DNA of 64,000 bases from assembly GCA_965226915.1 (NCBI GenBank), contig CBDDEJ010000007.1:310001-374000 (forward strand), given 5' to 3'. This document shows positions 16,104 to 25,928 of this stretch, one piece after another (the stretch's first letter is position 1; each line of letters starts with the position of its first letter). Source of the DNA: Io17-Chloro-G2 sp965226915 (GTDB taxonomy: Bacteria > Chloroflexota > Dehalococcoidia > Lucifugimonadales > UBA3495). Made by a program: the position numbers and the translations under genes. Under the pieces are notes generated by a model, which was given only the letters and a program-made list of their open reading frames with translations, was not told the origin of the DNA and searched no databases.

Positions 16104-17351
16104 TCACAGCGTTTCGTTCTGATACCGTTCTAATAATGCCTCTCCCCGGCTCAGAATCTTATCCCGGCGCTCTTGTTCCATGTCCCGTCCATCGAGGTAC
16201 AACTTCAGCACCTGCATGGGCGCCAAACCTTGGGCCGACTCTGCTGAGAGACGAGTCCGGCGGCCTTCGCCGGTTATCTCCCGGTTGATCGCCGCAACAT
16301 AGTGGGCGGACCGCAGAGCATCGCGCAGGTCAGTCTCTCTCAAATGGGCTTGCCCTTCCGGTGAAAGCGTCAATCGAACCCTCACCACGGCATCGGTGAC
16401 ATCTTTCCTGGCGATGGCCCTCAGCACAAAATCGGTTGGGTCCTGCTGCTCCGCGGGAACCGTTACATCCACGGTTACAAAGGCACGTGCGTTCAAACGG
16501 TGAAAAGTGAAATCGGTCAACCTTCGGCCTTGGGGTGCGGACGGGTCGATTTCAATCACGCAGAAACCCTTTTCGTCGTTCTCCTCGCTGAAGTCCACAC
16601 GCTGCAGGCTACCGGAATAGACCACCATCGGATTGTCCGTCCGCAATACCTGGTGTTTGTGGATGTGCCCCAGGGCCACGTAGTCCAATTGAGGACGGCC
16701 CAACGCACCGGCCAGCAAAACATGATCTTGTCCTAGCATCATAGAACGTTCGCTACCGACGGTGGCGCCGTTGACCGTCACGTGGCCGGCCAACAGGGCC
16801 GGGGTTTCAGAGTCAAGCTCTCCCGCCCTGGCGCCGATGGCAGCCGTCATTCGGTCTTGGATTTCGTCGCGCACCTCCAAGATGGTCAATCCCCGGGAAT
16901 CCTCCCGGCTCAAAATACCGCTGCGCCGGGGCCAAGGAACGGCCAATATCTGCAGCGGACCTGACTTAGTCTGAATGGTGTAGTTGCGTAGACTGTCTCC
17001 CACGGTGACGTGGGGCAGCTCCAGAGTAGAGAAAATCTCCACTGCCGTGGCTCGGCTGGCCGCGCTCGGCAGATCGTGGTTGCCCACTAACAGAAAAACC
17101 GGGATTCGCGCATGGGACAGTTTTGCCAGCCGGGTGGCGAACTCCCTCTGATGGGTCTGGCTAGGGTCCCGGCCTTTGTAAGCATCCCCCGCCAGCAGAA
17201 CCAGGTCCACATCTTCGGTTAGCGCGTGCTCAACCACCTGGTCCAGAGAATATAAGAAGTCTATGAGCCGAGTGGATAAACCGGTCAGGGGATCAACACG
17301 GCCGTAATTTTCAACGCCTATGTGCAGATCGGAAAAATGTAATATCTTCAA
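16104..17351 (-). CDS. sbcD: SbcD/Mre11-type DNA repair exonuclease
   Basis: A metallophosphoesterase nuclease acting on DNA ends and hairpins with the SbcC ATPase. Motifs run in order: 'ILHFSDLHIG', 'VLLAGDAYKGRDP', 'LLVGNHDLPSA', 'ALLAGHVTVNGA' and 'YVALGHIHKHQ', the full set of metal ligands. A C-terminal capping region follows. TTG at 17351 is preferred because AGGGG lies about 7 bases upstream and the protein then begins with the family's 'KILHFSDLHIG'. An sbcC gene would be expected next to it, but none is in the window. Confidence 0.9.
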   Translation of the reverse strand: MKILHFSDLHIGVENYGRVDPLTGLSTRLIDFLYSLDQVVEHALTEDVDLVLLAGDAYKGRDPSQTHQREFATRLAKLSHARIPVFLLVGNHDLPSAASRATAVEIFSTLELPHVTVGDSLRNYTIQTKSGPLQILAVPWPRRSGILSREDSRGLTILEVRDEIQDRMTAAIGARAGELDSETPALLAGHVTVNGATVGSERSMMLGQDHVLLAGALGRPQLDYVALGHIHKHQVLRTDNPMVVYSGSLQRVDFSEENDEKGFCVIEIDPSAPQGRRLTDFTFHRLNARAFVTVDVTVPAEQQDPTDFVLRAIARKDVTDAVVRVRLTLSPEGQAHLRETDLRDALRSAHYVAAINREITGEGRRTRLSAESAQGLAPMQVLKLYLDGRDMEQERRDKILSRGEALLERYQNETL

Positions 17352-17566
17352 AACACCCCTCCCACTCATCCTCACTATACATCAGACGCGTCAACAGACG
17401 CCCCGGATAGGGGGCATATCGGCGCAACTTACGCATTTAAACCGGGGCCGCCATGTTGACAACTACCGCTGCCGTTTTTAGAATCGAGGACAGGGCAAAA
17501 ATTAAACGCTCGCCGCCGCCAAGGATCCACTGGCCGGCGACATCCGAATAGGCAGGGTATCGACAT

Positions 17567-18277
17567 ATGACCACCTCCCGGCAACTGTTCTCACTTCAAG
17601 AATTCGACCTGGCGTTGGACCAGATAGATACCCAAAAGGCGGAGGCTAACTCGGAATCAGGGTCGGGCGGCGGCGCGGCGGCGGTGGAGGCGGTGGAGGC
17701 GGCCCTGGAATCTGAACAACAGAACTTGGAAGCCGTGAGGTCGATGCACAGGGAACAGCAGACCGGCGCAGAGGATCAGCGGCAGCGGTCTACCGATCTA
17801 GACCGGCAATTATACGACGGCGACATCACAGACCCTCAGGTATTGGAGAGCTTGCAGCAAGAGGCCGGAAACGTCCGTAAGATGCTGCAGGACAGGGACT
17901 CAAAACTGATGGAGTTATCCCTCAGGGCTGAGGAATCCCGAAACCGGTGCGCCGAGTTGGAGCAACGAATCTCCGACATCAACACCGCGTGGGAACTTCG
18001 CAGCGAGGAACTAAGCAAGATCATCAAGGATTTGACGGCCCATCGGGACGAACTGGGGGCCAAAAGGGGCGAGTTGGCCGAATCCTTAGAACCGGTGGCG
18101 GTTCAGAAATACGAGGTCTTGCGAAAAGCGAAAGGCGGCACCGCAGTGGCCAAGGTTGAACGTGGCCTGTGCCAGGCATGCCGCATGTCGCTGCCCACAC
18201 AGCAACACCAACAAGTAAAAAGCGGGCGCCAGACGGTCCATTGCAGCAGTTGCGGCCGTCTCCTTTGTCAGGGTTGA
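17567..18277 (+). CDS. C4-type zinc-ribbon coiled-coil protein
   Basis: A 236-residue protein: a long antiparallel coiled coil (residues 1-190, with a Gly/Ala/Glu-rich insert at 30-50) and a C-terminal zinc ribbon 'CQACRMSLPTQQ..CSSCGRLL'. This is the widespread CT398/zf-RING_7 type, often found beside rnpB in Actinobacteria and Chloroflexota, as here with rnpB 150 bases downstream. The function is not settled; nucleic-acid-associated or flagellar-scaffold roles have been suggested for relatives. The frame is intact. Confidence 0.8.
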   Translation: MTTSRQLFSLQEFDLALDQIDTQKAEANSESGSGGGAAAVEAVEAALESEQQNLEAVRSMHREQQTGAEDQRQRSTDLDRQLYDGDITDPQVLESLQQEAGNVRKMLQDRDSKLMELSLRAEESRNRCAELEQRISDINTAWELRSEELSKIIKDLTAHRDELGAKRGELAESLEPVAVQKYEVLRKAKGGTAVAKVERGLCQACRMSLPTQQHQQVKSGRQTVHCSSCGRLLCQG

Positions 18278-18424
18278 CCACTTTGGTTTGTTGAAGGTTG
18301 GCCGATCCCTAGTCCAGAACGACATTTTTCTCGTCGATCTTCCCCAGTCTCCCTCTTCGTCAGGTTTAAGCTCGACGTTCGAAATCGCCTTGACCGCCTT
18401 ATACGGTAATGCTAAGGTTTTTTC

Positions 18425-18852
18425 GGGAGGGCCTTCATGGACTGGGTGGCCGCCGCCTCGAAATATCGAGGGGGAGGAAAGTCCGGGCTCCACTGGACAG
18501 GGTGCTGGGTAACTCCCAGGCCCCGTCTGCGGTTACACCGTTGACGGGGACGGAAAGTGGCACAGAAACATACCGTCCCGAGCTATCGGGATAAGGGTGA
18601 AATCGGACGGTAAGAGCGTCCGGCCGTCTGCGGTGACGCAGCGGCGGCCAAACCCCACCTGGAGCAAGGCCAAATAGGGGGACTATGGGCGTCCGGCCCG
18701 TCCCCGGGTTGGCTGCTCGACCCCGGCGGCAACGCCGTTCCGCCTCAAGGTGGGAGCCCCCACGGCCCCAAGCCGTGGGGCGGGCTAGATAGATGGCCAC
18801 CATCCGCTACGGCGGACACAGAACCCGGCTTACAGGTCCACCTGGCCCTCCC
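18425..18852 (+). ncRNA. rnpB: RNase P RNA
   Basis: The catalytic RNA that trims tRNA 5' leaders. The P1 ends GGGAGGGCC and GGCCCTCCC pair. The conserved core 'GAGGAAAGTCCGGGCTCC' is present near the 5' side and 'ACAGAACCCGGCTTACAGG' near the 3' side. The length of about 428 nt fits a bacterial type A RNA. Confidence 0.93.
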
Positions 18853-18857
18853 ACATT

Positions 18858-18877
18858 GCGCTCCTGCTTCGGAGCGC
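18858..18877 (+). terminator. Hairpin after rnpB
   Basis: GCGCTCC-TGCTTC-GGAGCGC, seven base pairs, six bases past the rnpB end. A diverged version follows the rnpB-like fragment at 31.4 kb. Confidence 0.55.
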
Positions 18878-18927
18878 CCGTTCTGTGCGTCTCCTGGAAC
18901 TCCTGGCCGCCCACCCTTTGGCATTCT

Positions 18928-20844
18928 CTATTTTGAAAGCCTGCTGTTTTCGATATCTAGGCGGAGTTGTTCCAGTTCTTCCCAACGTGCGTAGGCTTCA
19001 GCCAAAAGCCTTTTCACTTCTTCTAGCCTATCGTTCGTGGCAACAATGTCAGCCCTGTCCTTTTTGTAGAGTCCTGGATCTCCCATGGTCTGGAACAACT
19101 CTTGCTGTTCCCTTTCGAGGCACTCAATAGTCTGGGGCAGTGCATCCAGTTCCTTTTGCTGGCCGAACCCTAATTTTAGCCTTGCCCTGGGTGCCTGAGC
19201 CGGTGGAGCCTCTTGTTTGCTGGCAGATGCCCTACTCGGTTTGGCTTCCTGGGGGCGCTGACGCAGCCAGTCATCATAGTCACCCACGTACTCCTTCACG
19301 ATGGAGCCGCGTTCAAAAACGACGGTGCTCGTCACGATGTTGTTGATGAACGTCCTATCATGGCTGACGAGGAGAATCGTTCCTGTGTAGTCAATCAAGA
19401 GGCCTTCAAGGAGGTCAAGGGTCTCGATATCAAGGTCGTTGGTGGGTTCATCCAGCACAAGGAGATTGGAGGGCTGCGTGAAGAGACGGGCGAGCATGAG
19501 GCGCTTGCGCTCCCCACCGGAAAGAACAGAAACAAGAGAGCGAGCTTGATCTGGAGAAAAGAGAAAATCTTGCAGATAGCCGATGATGTGACGATTTTTG
19601 CCGTTAACGTTAACTGTATCATTGCCGTCGCCGACGTTTTCTATGGCGGTCTTGTTTTCGTCCAATTGCTCAAGAAGTTGGTCGGAGTAGCTGATTTGCA
19701 AATTAGTGCCGAGGCGGATTGTTCCAGTAACCGGACTGAGCATGCCAAGAAGAAGGCGCAAGAGTGTTGTCTTGCCGCTGCCGTTGGGGCCCAGAATTCC
19801 AATCCTATCGCCCTTCAGAATCGTGGCGGAGAATTTTGAGATTACCTGAGTATCGCCATAGTTAAAGCCAATATTGTCTGCCTTTACCACCAATGTTCCG
19901 GAACGCTCGGCCTCGTGGGCTTCCATCTTCACATTCCCGGGCCGGTCCCGTCTGGAACTGCGCATCTCCCGCATTTTTTCCAGTTCCCTCACGCGGCCCT
20001 CGTTACGCGTCCGCCTCGCCTTGATACCTCCCCGAACCCAATGTTCTTCCTGTTGCAGCTTCCTATCGAACAGAGCGTTTTTCGTCTCTTCTGCCTGGCG
20101 GTTGGCGTTTCGCCGTACCAGGAATGTCTCATAGTCGCAGGTCTGATCAAACAGCCTGCCCCGATCAATTTCCACTATCCGGGTAGCGATTTTCTGCAAG
20201 AACATCCGGTCGTGGGTAACGAAGATCAAGGCACCCGTAAACCGAACCATCATCTGTTCCAGTTCCTTGATGGAATCAATATCCATGTGGTTATTTGGTT
20301 CATCAAGTAGGAGGATATCCGGCTCACCAACAAGCGCCCTCGTCAAGAGCACTTGACGTTTTAGGCCAGCGGAAAGAGAACTGAAAGCGCGGCCAGCATC
20401 CACCCCAAGTTGCGAGAGGCTTTTGTTGATCTGTTCCCTCTTGTACCATACTCCTTCCATATCAAGGTTGTGGTGAATGCGGTCCAATTCTTCGCGTACA
20501 GGCGGTGTGCCTTCATGTAAAAACCTGGCGCTTGGGGATGGATTCCGTGTGGTCAGGTCGGCGTATTCTCTGCTTCCGCTGGCGACTACATCAAACACGG
20601 TACCGCGTAAATCAGGGGTCACCTCTTGTGAAAGATAGGCCGAGCGTACGCCCCTTTGGACTGAAACAGCGCCGGAGTCTGGTTTGACGCTTCCCTCTAT
20701 CAGCCGCAGCAATGTTGATTTCCCTGACCCGTTCCTGCCTACCAGGCCAACCTTTTCTCCTCGCTCAATGGTTAAGTTGACCCCGTCAAAAATTGGGACG
20801 CCAATAAAGGCAAGGGATATACCTTGCATACTTAAGAAGGCCAT
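18928..20844 (-). CDS. ABC-F ATPase, Uup-like
   Basis: A 638-residue soluble twin-ATPase protein of the ABC-F family, which acts on ribosomes (translation rescue or antibiotic protection). Domain 1 has Walker A 'GLVGRNGSGKSTLLRL', signature 'LSAGLKRQ' and Walker B 'ILLLDEPNNHMD'. The linker is charged and helical. Domain 2 has 'GILGPNGSGKTTLLRL', 'LSGGERKRL' and 'LLVLDEPTNDLD'. The C-terminal coiled coil (about 560-638) is the Uup DNA/rRNA-binding type. The first-domain signature departs from LSGGE and its Walker B from DEPTNH. Base composition is more AT-rich than the upstream block, consistent with transfer. It lies tail-on to rnpB. Confidence 0.88.
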   Translation of the reverse strand: MAFLSMQGISLAFIGVPIFDGVNLTIERGEKVGLVGRNGSGKSTLLRLIEGSVKPDSGAVSVQRGVRSAYLSQEVTPDLRGTVFDVVASGSREYADLTTRNPSPSARFLHEGTPPVREELDRIHHNLDMEGVWYKREQINKSLSQLGVDAGRAFSSLSAGLKRQVLLTRALVGEPDILLLDEPNNHMDIDSIKELEQMMVRFTGALIFVTHDRMFLQKIATRIVEIDRGRLFDQTCDYETFLVRRNANRQAEETKNALFDRKLQQEEHWVRGGIKARRTRNEGRVRELEKMREMRSSRRDRPGNVKMEAHEAERSGTLVVKADNIGFNYGDTQVISKFSATILKGDRIGILGPNGSGKTTLLRLLLGMLSPVTGTIRLGTNLQISYSDQLLEQLDENKTAIENVGDGNDTVNVNGKNRHIIGYLQDFLFSPDQARSLVSVLSGGERKRLMLARLFTQPSNLLVLDEPTNDLDIETLDLLEGLLIDYTGTILLVSHDRTFINNIVTSTVVFERGSIVKEYVGDYDDWLRQRPQEAKPSRASASKQEAPPAQAPRARLKLGFGQQKELDALPQTIECLEREQQELFQTMGDPGLYKKDRADIVATNDRLEEVKRLLAEAYARWEELEQLRLDIENSRLSK

Positions 20845-21783
20845 AAAGGGAAGTTACCTTGCCACCACTATTTTCTTAACGCGACCCACTTGACCGCTTT
20901 CCAACAAGACTTTTATGCCCTGTCGCGAAGGGATATTTTGAAGGCTGGACAACCCTGCTCTGACGAAATTCAAAACCAACATGTCCCAAGTTTAAGGACT
21001 GCTTGCCATACGGTCTAGTGAGGAGATGAATTGCCATCCGCGGGGCGCCAAAACCTAATCCTTTTGGTGCGGGCAATTTTACACCTATCGTAGCGAGCGC
21101 ACACGAGAACCATAGGTTCGAAGAGACAATGCATTGATCGGTTTCTGTGACGCTAAAAAGGTCCCTTTTTTCGTGGCCGGAGTTGGGCGGATCTCAGGCA
21201 CATTTTTTGACTACCATTTTTTGGAAAGACAATCCGGATGTCGGTGGTGATCGCTCATCCTGGGTCGAGCAAGCGTCACCGAGATACGCTTTGAATTCGG
21301 AAGTTGCTGTCTTAGCAGTGGGAGATTGGTTTAATCGGATTTCAAACGAGGCCTGGGTGGGAGGTATGCCAGGAAGATCATAGGGAACTGGCGGCTGGAC
21401 TACAACGAGGTCAGGCCCCACAGCTTACTGAAAGGCAAAACGCCGAAGCATCCGGACTCTACTAGCCAACGTTACTAACTTCGGGGTAAGGTCACCTAAA
21501 TTAGTTCAAAAGCACGAAAAGTTTATCACTTCTGAACATACATCCCGATGTATGTTCAGAAGTGACCCAAAACTTTCTCGTGTCCCGTTCAAAATTCAGG
21601 CGGTTCTAAGGTGATATCGGGGCATTCAACGCCAAGTCGCAGGAAAATAGCCACTCAGATCTCGCATCACTTGCACTGTGCCGCTATCCGCTGATGTTTT
21701 TCTGGTACTCGTCGGCGGGGAAGGCTATCATGGCATAGCTGGTTTCTTTCGGATGGTCTTCCAATCGCCAAAGGGGGAAAATC
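20845..21783. other. Long gap without recognised gene
   Basis: No frame here looks like a real protein on either strand. The only structure I see is the 75-bp inverted-repeat element at 21504-21594. Confidence 0.5.
21504..21594. repeat. 75-bp inverted-repeat element with 8-bp direct repeats
   Basis: A near-perfect hairpin centred on CC at 21545-21546: inner arms CACTTCTGAACATACATC and its exact complement, outer arms CACGAAAAGTTT and a slightly offset complement. GTTCAAAA stands on both sides (21504-21511, 21587-21594), like a target-site duplication. Probably a tiny MITE. Confidence 0.55.
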
Positions 21784-22155
21784 GTGGATCTAGACAGTAA
21801 ATCGATTCTCCTAGTAGGGCAAAACCTGTTCTTTTTGGGGAAAGTCGATGCTTTAGCTGAACCATTAGGCCACGAAGTCCAACGTGCCGCCACTGAGCCA
21901 GTTTTTAAAGAAAAAGCCCAAGATCATCGACTCGCTTTGGTCCTTATTGATCTCGAAGGAGACGAGTCGATCTGGGTTACGGCATTGGAAGATATCAAAA
22001 ACAACCGGCCGGGAGTCAAATCAGTAGCATTCGGCCCACACGGAAATGTCGCTGCTCTCCAGCAGGCCAGGGACTTGGGTTGCAGTTTGGTTCTAACCAA
22101 GGGTGAGTTCAACAGAGATCTGCCTAGAATTATCCAAGAGATAGCGAATGGATGA
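21784..22155 (+). CDS. Stand-alone receiver-like protein
   Basis: A 123-residue protein with CheY-type alternation: 'SILLVGQNLFFLGKVDALAE', 'LALVLIDLEGD' with a candidate phospho-Asp, 'VKSVAFGPHG' and 'CSLVLTKGEF' with the conserved Lys position. The acidic pair normally found after strand 1 is missing, so metal-dependent phosphorylation is doubtful. The start GTG has AAGGGGG upstream. No kinase is adjacent. It could be a degenerate receiver used for protein binding. Confidence 0.55.
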   Translation: MDLDSKSILLVGQNLFFLGKVDALAEPLGHEVQRAATEPVFKEKAQDHRLALVLIDLEGDESIWVTALEDIKNNRPGVKSVAFGPHGNVAALQQARDLGCSLVLTKGEFNRDLPRIIQEIANG

Positions 22156-22288
22156 CTTTTGACCGTTCAGGATTGCCCACCCAAGCGGGCGCCGTTTCTT
22201 CGATGCCTCTCGAGAAGGCTCCCAGGGGGCTTAGCTTATTCCTCTGAAGAAATTCCCTACCGCTACCTGCAGCCTTAACCCATCCGGC

Positions 22289-22830
22289 CTACCTGCCTGA
22301 GCCATCAATTATGAGATCGGCGATTTCTTGCGGCCTTTGAGACTCTTTGTATTCCTCTTCTCGGGGCATCCATTCCTTCACCCAGTATTCCCGTAAGCTT
22401 TCCCCGTCTCTATCTATTCCACGTGCCAAACGTAGCTCATAAGTGGCCTCGACCCAAATTTTGTAGTCGTAGGCATTCCGAAGTTTTTAATGTAATGATT
22501 ACACCCCTTCAATAACAACCACCCTCGGGGGTCCAACCCTACGCCATCCTGCGAGTCTTTTTGTCTCCCAATCAAATCTTTGATAGGACGCATGCGTACC
22601 CTTTCTTAATGGCTCAAGCACCTGTTCGTATACTCGGTCCCAATCCGCTCTAGCCAATTCCGGAATGTAAAAGTCATCCATTTCAACTATGGGGGCTCCG
22701 GAGCATTGTCATTGATGGATTTTGCCACCGTGCTCTTTCCCGAACCGCCAAGTCCATCAATAGCAACCAACACGACTTCCTGCTTCTCCAAAAGCGCACG
22801 TAGGGGTTCAAGTAACCTGTTCATTTCCAT
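22289..22830 (-). pseudogene. Uridine kinase-like P-loop kinase, broken
   Basis: The frame opens at 22830 (MEMNRLLEPL) with Walker A 'AIDGLGGSGKSTVAKS' and stops at a TAG after 'NAPEPP'. A second frame continues 'IVEMDDFYIPELARADWDRV' to 'PPRVVVIEGV' (22499-22681), the uridine-kinase lid and core. After another break 'NAYDYKIWVEATYELRLARG' to 'ADLIIDGSG' completes the C end. At least two frameshifts separate recognisable pieces of one kinase of about 175 residues. Confidence 0.75.
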
Positions 22831-23107
22831 CAGCTAGGCATAGCACAAATTCGTGGAGGTTTAAAGTAAGATCAATATCAGTCAGAATGCAGTGAAACAC
22901 TGGAACACCCCTCGGCGAAGGTCTGGACAAAGACAGACAAATACTTACTCCAAATTGCGGGCTTTAAGGCATACCCCCGTAAATCATGTTCTCTTGTGGC
23001 CGTAGACAATCCGACCCTCCAGACGTACTATCTCCCTGGCCACCAACGCCCGTCAGGGACAGCGTTCTTGCTTTTATTCTTCCAAGGCGGCCATTGTTTA
23101 ACGTCAG
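22831..23107. other. Intergenic gap
   Basis: Nothing recognisable between the broken kinase and the MFS gene, which has no strong ribosome-binding site. Confidence 0.4.
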
Positions 23108-24337
23108 TTGAAACTAGCTACTTCACTACAACAAGCGGCCTACCCCTTTGGTATATTGCGTCAGCGCAATTTCGCCCTGTTGTGGTCCTCCATGGCGTTG
23201 TCCGGCACGGCCATGCAGATGGAGTCCATGGCCCTAGGGTGGTTGGTCCTCATCCGGACCGACTCACCGTTCCTGGTGGGGTTAATCGCCTCGGCTAGGA
23301 TGGCGCTGAACCTCCTGGCCTTATTCTCAGGTGCTGTCGCCGACCGGATGCCTCGTCACATTCTTGTAGCCGCCGTAATGTTCAGTTTGAGCCTGCTTAG
23401 CCTGGTGATGTTCACGCTCCTTCAGAGTGGCCGGTTGGAAGTGTGGCACATATTCGCACTGGTGTTGGTTGGGGGCATGGTTCGGTTGTTTCAAATGCCT
23501 GCCTCGCAGTCCCTCGTAGGCGACATCTTGCCGACGGAACGTATCTCCAACGGCGCCGCACTCACCACAATGGGCAGGAACCTCAACACCATAGTGGGAC
23601 CGCTGATTGGCGGCTTTCTGTTCCAGTCCATCGGGCCGCAGGGTGTCTACGCCGTGATTGTTGTACTGAACTCCTTGGGCGGGATACTGGCGCTGTCCAT
23701 CGGGACAATCCGATTGTCCACACAATCGAAGGAAGATTCTGTCTTCAGGGCGATGCTGGAGGGGCTAAAGTACGTCAAGGGACAGCAGGTTTTATGGGCC
23801 TTGCTGTTATTGGCGGTCATCATCAATTTCACCGGCTGGCCCTTGCACACGTCGCTAATGCCCATTTTTGCCCGAGATGTTTTGGGCACGGATTCGGCGG
23901 GGCTGGGAATCTTGATGTCCACCTTCGGCATTGGCGCCTTGATTGGTTCGACCTCTCTGGCATCGGTGCGCAACCTGAAGTCCGCCGGTAGGCTGTTGAT
24001 TCTGTCCGTGATAGTTTGGCATGCAACCATGTTGGCGTTCTCAGCATCCCATTCCTTCTACGTGTCGCTGTCAATCCTGCTGGTTACCGGTATGGCTTTC
24101 TCATCAACCCAGGTGTCGATGCTTACGGTCATCTTGAGGACCACGTTGCCTGAATTCCGGGGCCGAGTCCTGGGCCTGCGGTCAATGGCCATTTACGCTT
24201 ATTCGTTCGGGAGCTTGAGTTCTGGGGCGATAGCCGGGGGGTGGGGGGCTCCCTTGGCCGCAAGTATCAATGGGGCTATCGGCATCGTGTTGGTTGGAGC
24301 ACTGGCTTTTTTCACTCCCAAGCTCCGTAAAGCGTAG
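23108..24337 (+). CDS. MFS transporter (MFS_3 type)
   Basis: A 409-residue membrane protein with about 12 helices. It opens 'GILRQRNFALLWSSMALSGT' and has the MFS motif A form 'FSGAVADRMPRHILV' between helices 2 and 3. It resembles enterobactin-exporter-like drug or siderophore effluxers. Start TTG 23108 is the longest plausible; initiation signals are weak. It is followed 22 bases later by the LRR gene on the same strand. Three similar exporters occur elsewhere in the window. Confidence 0.82.
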   Translation: MKLATSLQQAAYPFGILRQRNFALLWSSMALSGTAMQMESMALGWLVLIRTDSPFLVGLIASARMALNLLALFSGAVADRMPRHILVAAVMFSLSLLSLVMFTLLQSGRLEVWHIFALVLVGGMVRLFQMPASQSLVGDILPTERISNGAALTTMGRNLNTIVGPLIGGFLFQSIGPQGVYAVIVVLNSLGGILALSIGTIRLSTQSKEDSVFRAMLEGLKYVKGQQVLWALLLLAVIINFTGWPLHTSLMPIFARDVLGTDSAGLGILMSTFGIGALIGSTSLASVRNLKSAGRLLILSVIVWHATMLAFSASHSFYVSLSILLVTGMAFSSTQVSMLTVILRTTLPEFRGRVLGLRSMAIYAYSFGSLSSGAIAGGWGAPLAASINGAIGIVLVGALAFFTPKLRKA

Positions 24338-24359
24338 AAGAGTAGCGGACTCGTAATAC

Positions 24360-25229
24360 ATGGACATGAATCAAGACGAAATTGTCTCAACGATAGTTGA
24401 AGCTAAGGACAATGGCTCTTCTATTTTGAGCTTGCATGGCAAGGGACTGGAGGTGTTACCCCCTGAGATAGGTCAGCTGACCAACTTGGTTGGGTTGGAC
24501 TTGGGTCTTAACGACCTAACTGAATTGCCCCCCGAGATAGGGGACTTGACCAACCTGACCAATCTCAAATTGGACAGAAATCATCTGAAGACACTGGCCC
24601 CTGAGATAGGTAACTTAAGGAACTTAACCGAACTGAATGCAGGAGCTAACGACCTGATTGAATTGCCCTCCGAGATAGGGAAATTGACCAACCTAGCCTA
24701 TCTGCAACTGGGCCATTCCCGGATGTTCCAGCGACATAATCAATTAACCAGGTTGCCTCCCGAGATAGGCAATCTGGCCAGTCTGACGTGGTTGAGCCTT
24801 TACCGTAACCGGCTAACTGAATTGCCCACTGAAATAGGTGATTTGACCAACCTAAAGTTCCTAAACCTTGATGACAACCGTTTAACAGAACTCCCGTCCA
24901 CGATAGGGAACTTGGCAAACCTTAAAATCTTGGCCCTAGCAAACAACGAATTGACTGAATTGCCTCCTGAGATAGGCAGCTTGACTGGTCTAACTGAATT
25001 ATTGTTGGGCGGCAATCATTTGACGGGTTTGCCAGCTGAGTTCGGTAACCTGGATGCGTTGACCGAATTATTCGTAGAGGACAACCGCCTTACGGAACTG
25101 CCATCTGAGTTAGAAAAGCTTACCGGTTTGTCTATTCTGCACTTGTATGGGAACGACTTGGGGCAGTCGGAGTTCGACTTCTCTCGACTGGCCAACTTGA
25201 CTTACTTACTGATTGAAACGCCTAGATGA
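24360..25229 (+). CDS. Leucine-rich-repeat protein
   Basis: A 289-residue protein, almost entirely LRRs of 23-residue period with consensus 'LTELPPEIGxLTNLxxLxL', about ten copies, with one six-residue insert ('RMFQRHNQ' region). No signal peptide, kinase, GTPase (Roc) or E3 domain is attached, so this is a cytoplasmic solo LRR. Such proteins mediate protein-protein contact. Composition is more AT-rich than neighbours, and it lies in the accessory stretch between the rnpB repeats, suggesting transfer. Confidence 0.85.
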   Translation: MDMNQDEIVSTIVEAKDNGSSILSLHGKGLEVLPPEIGQLTNLVGLDLGLNDLTELPPEIGDLTNLTNLKLDRNHLKTLAPEIGNLRNLTELNAGANDLIELPSEIGKLTNLAYLQLGHSRMFQRHNQLTRLPPEIGNLASLTWLSLYRNRLTELPTEIGDLTNLKFLNLDDNRLTELPSTIGNLANLKILALANNELTELPPEIGSLTGLTELLLGGNHLTGLPAEFGNLDALTELFVEDNRLTELPSELEKLTGLSILHLYGNDLGQSEFDFSRLANLTYLLIETPR

Positions 25230-25426
25230 CCAGCCTGAATTAGGGGAGTCAACTAGGCGCCTTTCTACTTCTAGCCACACGACGGTGAGGGATCGGCTCA
25301 TTGACGTTTAGAACTAACAATGGAACTCTCGACGATAATTGCTGGGATTGCTGGGTTCGACGATTAGCCTGACCTATCGTATAGTCTCCCAATTTTGTTT
25401 TAGATTATGTTCTGAGGAGACCGAGA

Positions 25427-25729
25427 ATGTACATGGTGAGAAATGTCTGGAAGTGTGCTCGAGGAAAGGTGCCTGAGTGCTTGGAAGTTGTTAAGGAGGT
25501 TAGGGCTTCCTGGGACAGGGATGGCAATACAACGGGCAAAATCTACACGGATTATACAGACCGAATGGATACCATCGCATTTGAGATTGAAGTGGAAAGC
25601 CTAGATGAGTACTTTAATAATCAGCGTTCCAATTACGACGAGCTATCCCCCGAGACAGAAGAGTCTGTCAGGCAATTCAATAGCAACACAGTAGAAGGCA
25701 ACCGCCAGGTCTGGGAGGTCATTCCATAG
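25427..25729 (+). CDS. Small dimeric alpha/beta-barrel-like protein
   Basis: A 100-residue protein preceded by TGAGGAGA. 'MYMVRNVWKCARGKVPECLE' and 'IAFEIEVESLDEYFNN' fit the beta-alpha-beta plan of NIPSNAP/ABM-like barrels, which often bind or oxidise small aromatic compounds. No catalytic residues are diagnostic. The intergenic stretch upstream (25230-25426) shows no gene. Confidence 0.5.
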   Translation: MYMVRNVWKCARGKVPECLEVVKEVRASWDRDGNTTGKIYTDYTDRMDTIAFEIEVESLDEYFNNQRSNYDELSPETEESVRQFNSNTVEGNRQVWEVIP

Positions 25730-25928
25730 GCTCTGGGGGTATAGCAGTCGAACAATGTGGTGGCCGAAGCGTTGGCGGTATCGCTCGACAAGCCGCTACC
25801 TAGTCATTCTAGAACCTACCGGGTTAACGGAGTCTACAACCGCATCAATCAGTATATGTGCCAAAAATATGTAAGCCCAACGGCATTTTTGGTCCCGTGG
25901 CTGGGTAATATTATCCGGAATCTATGCT

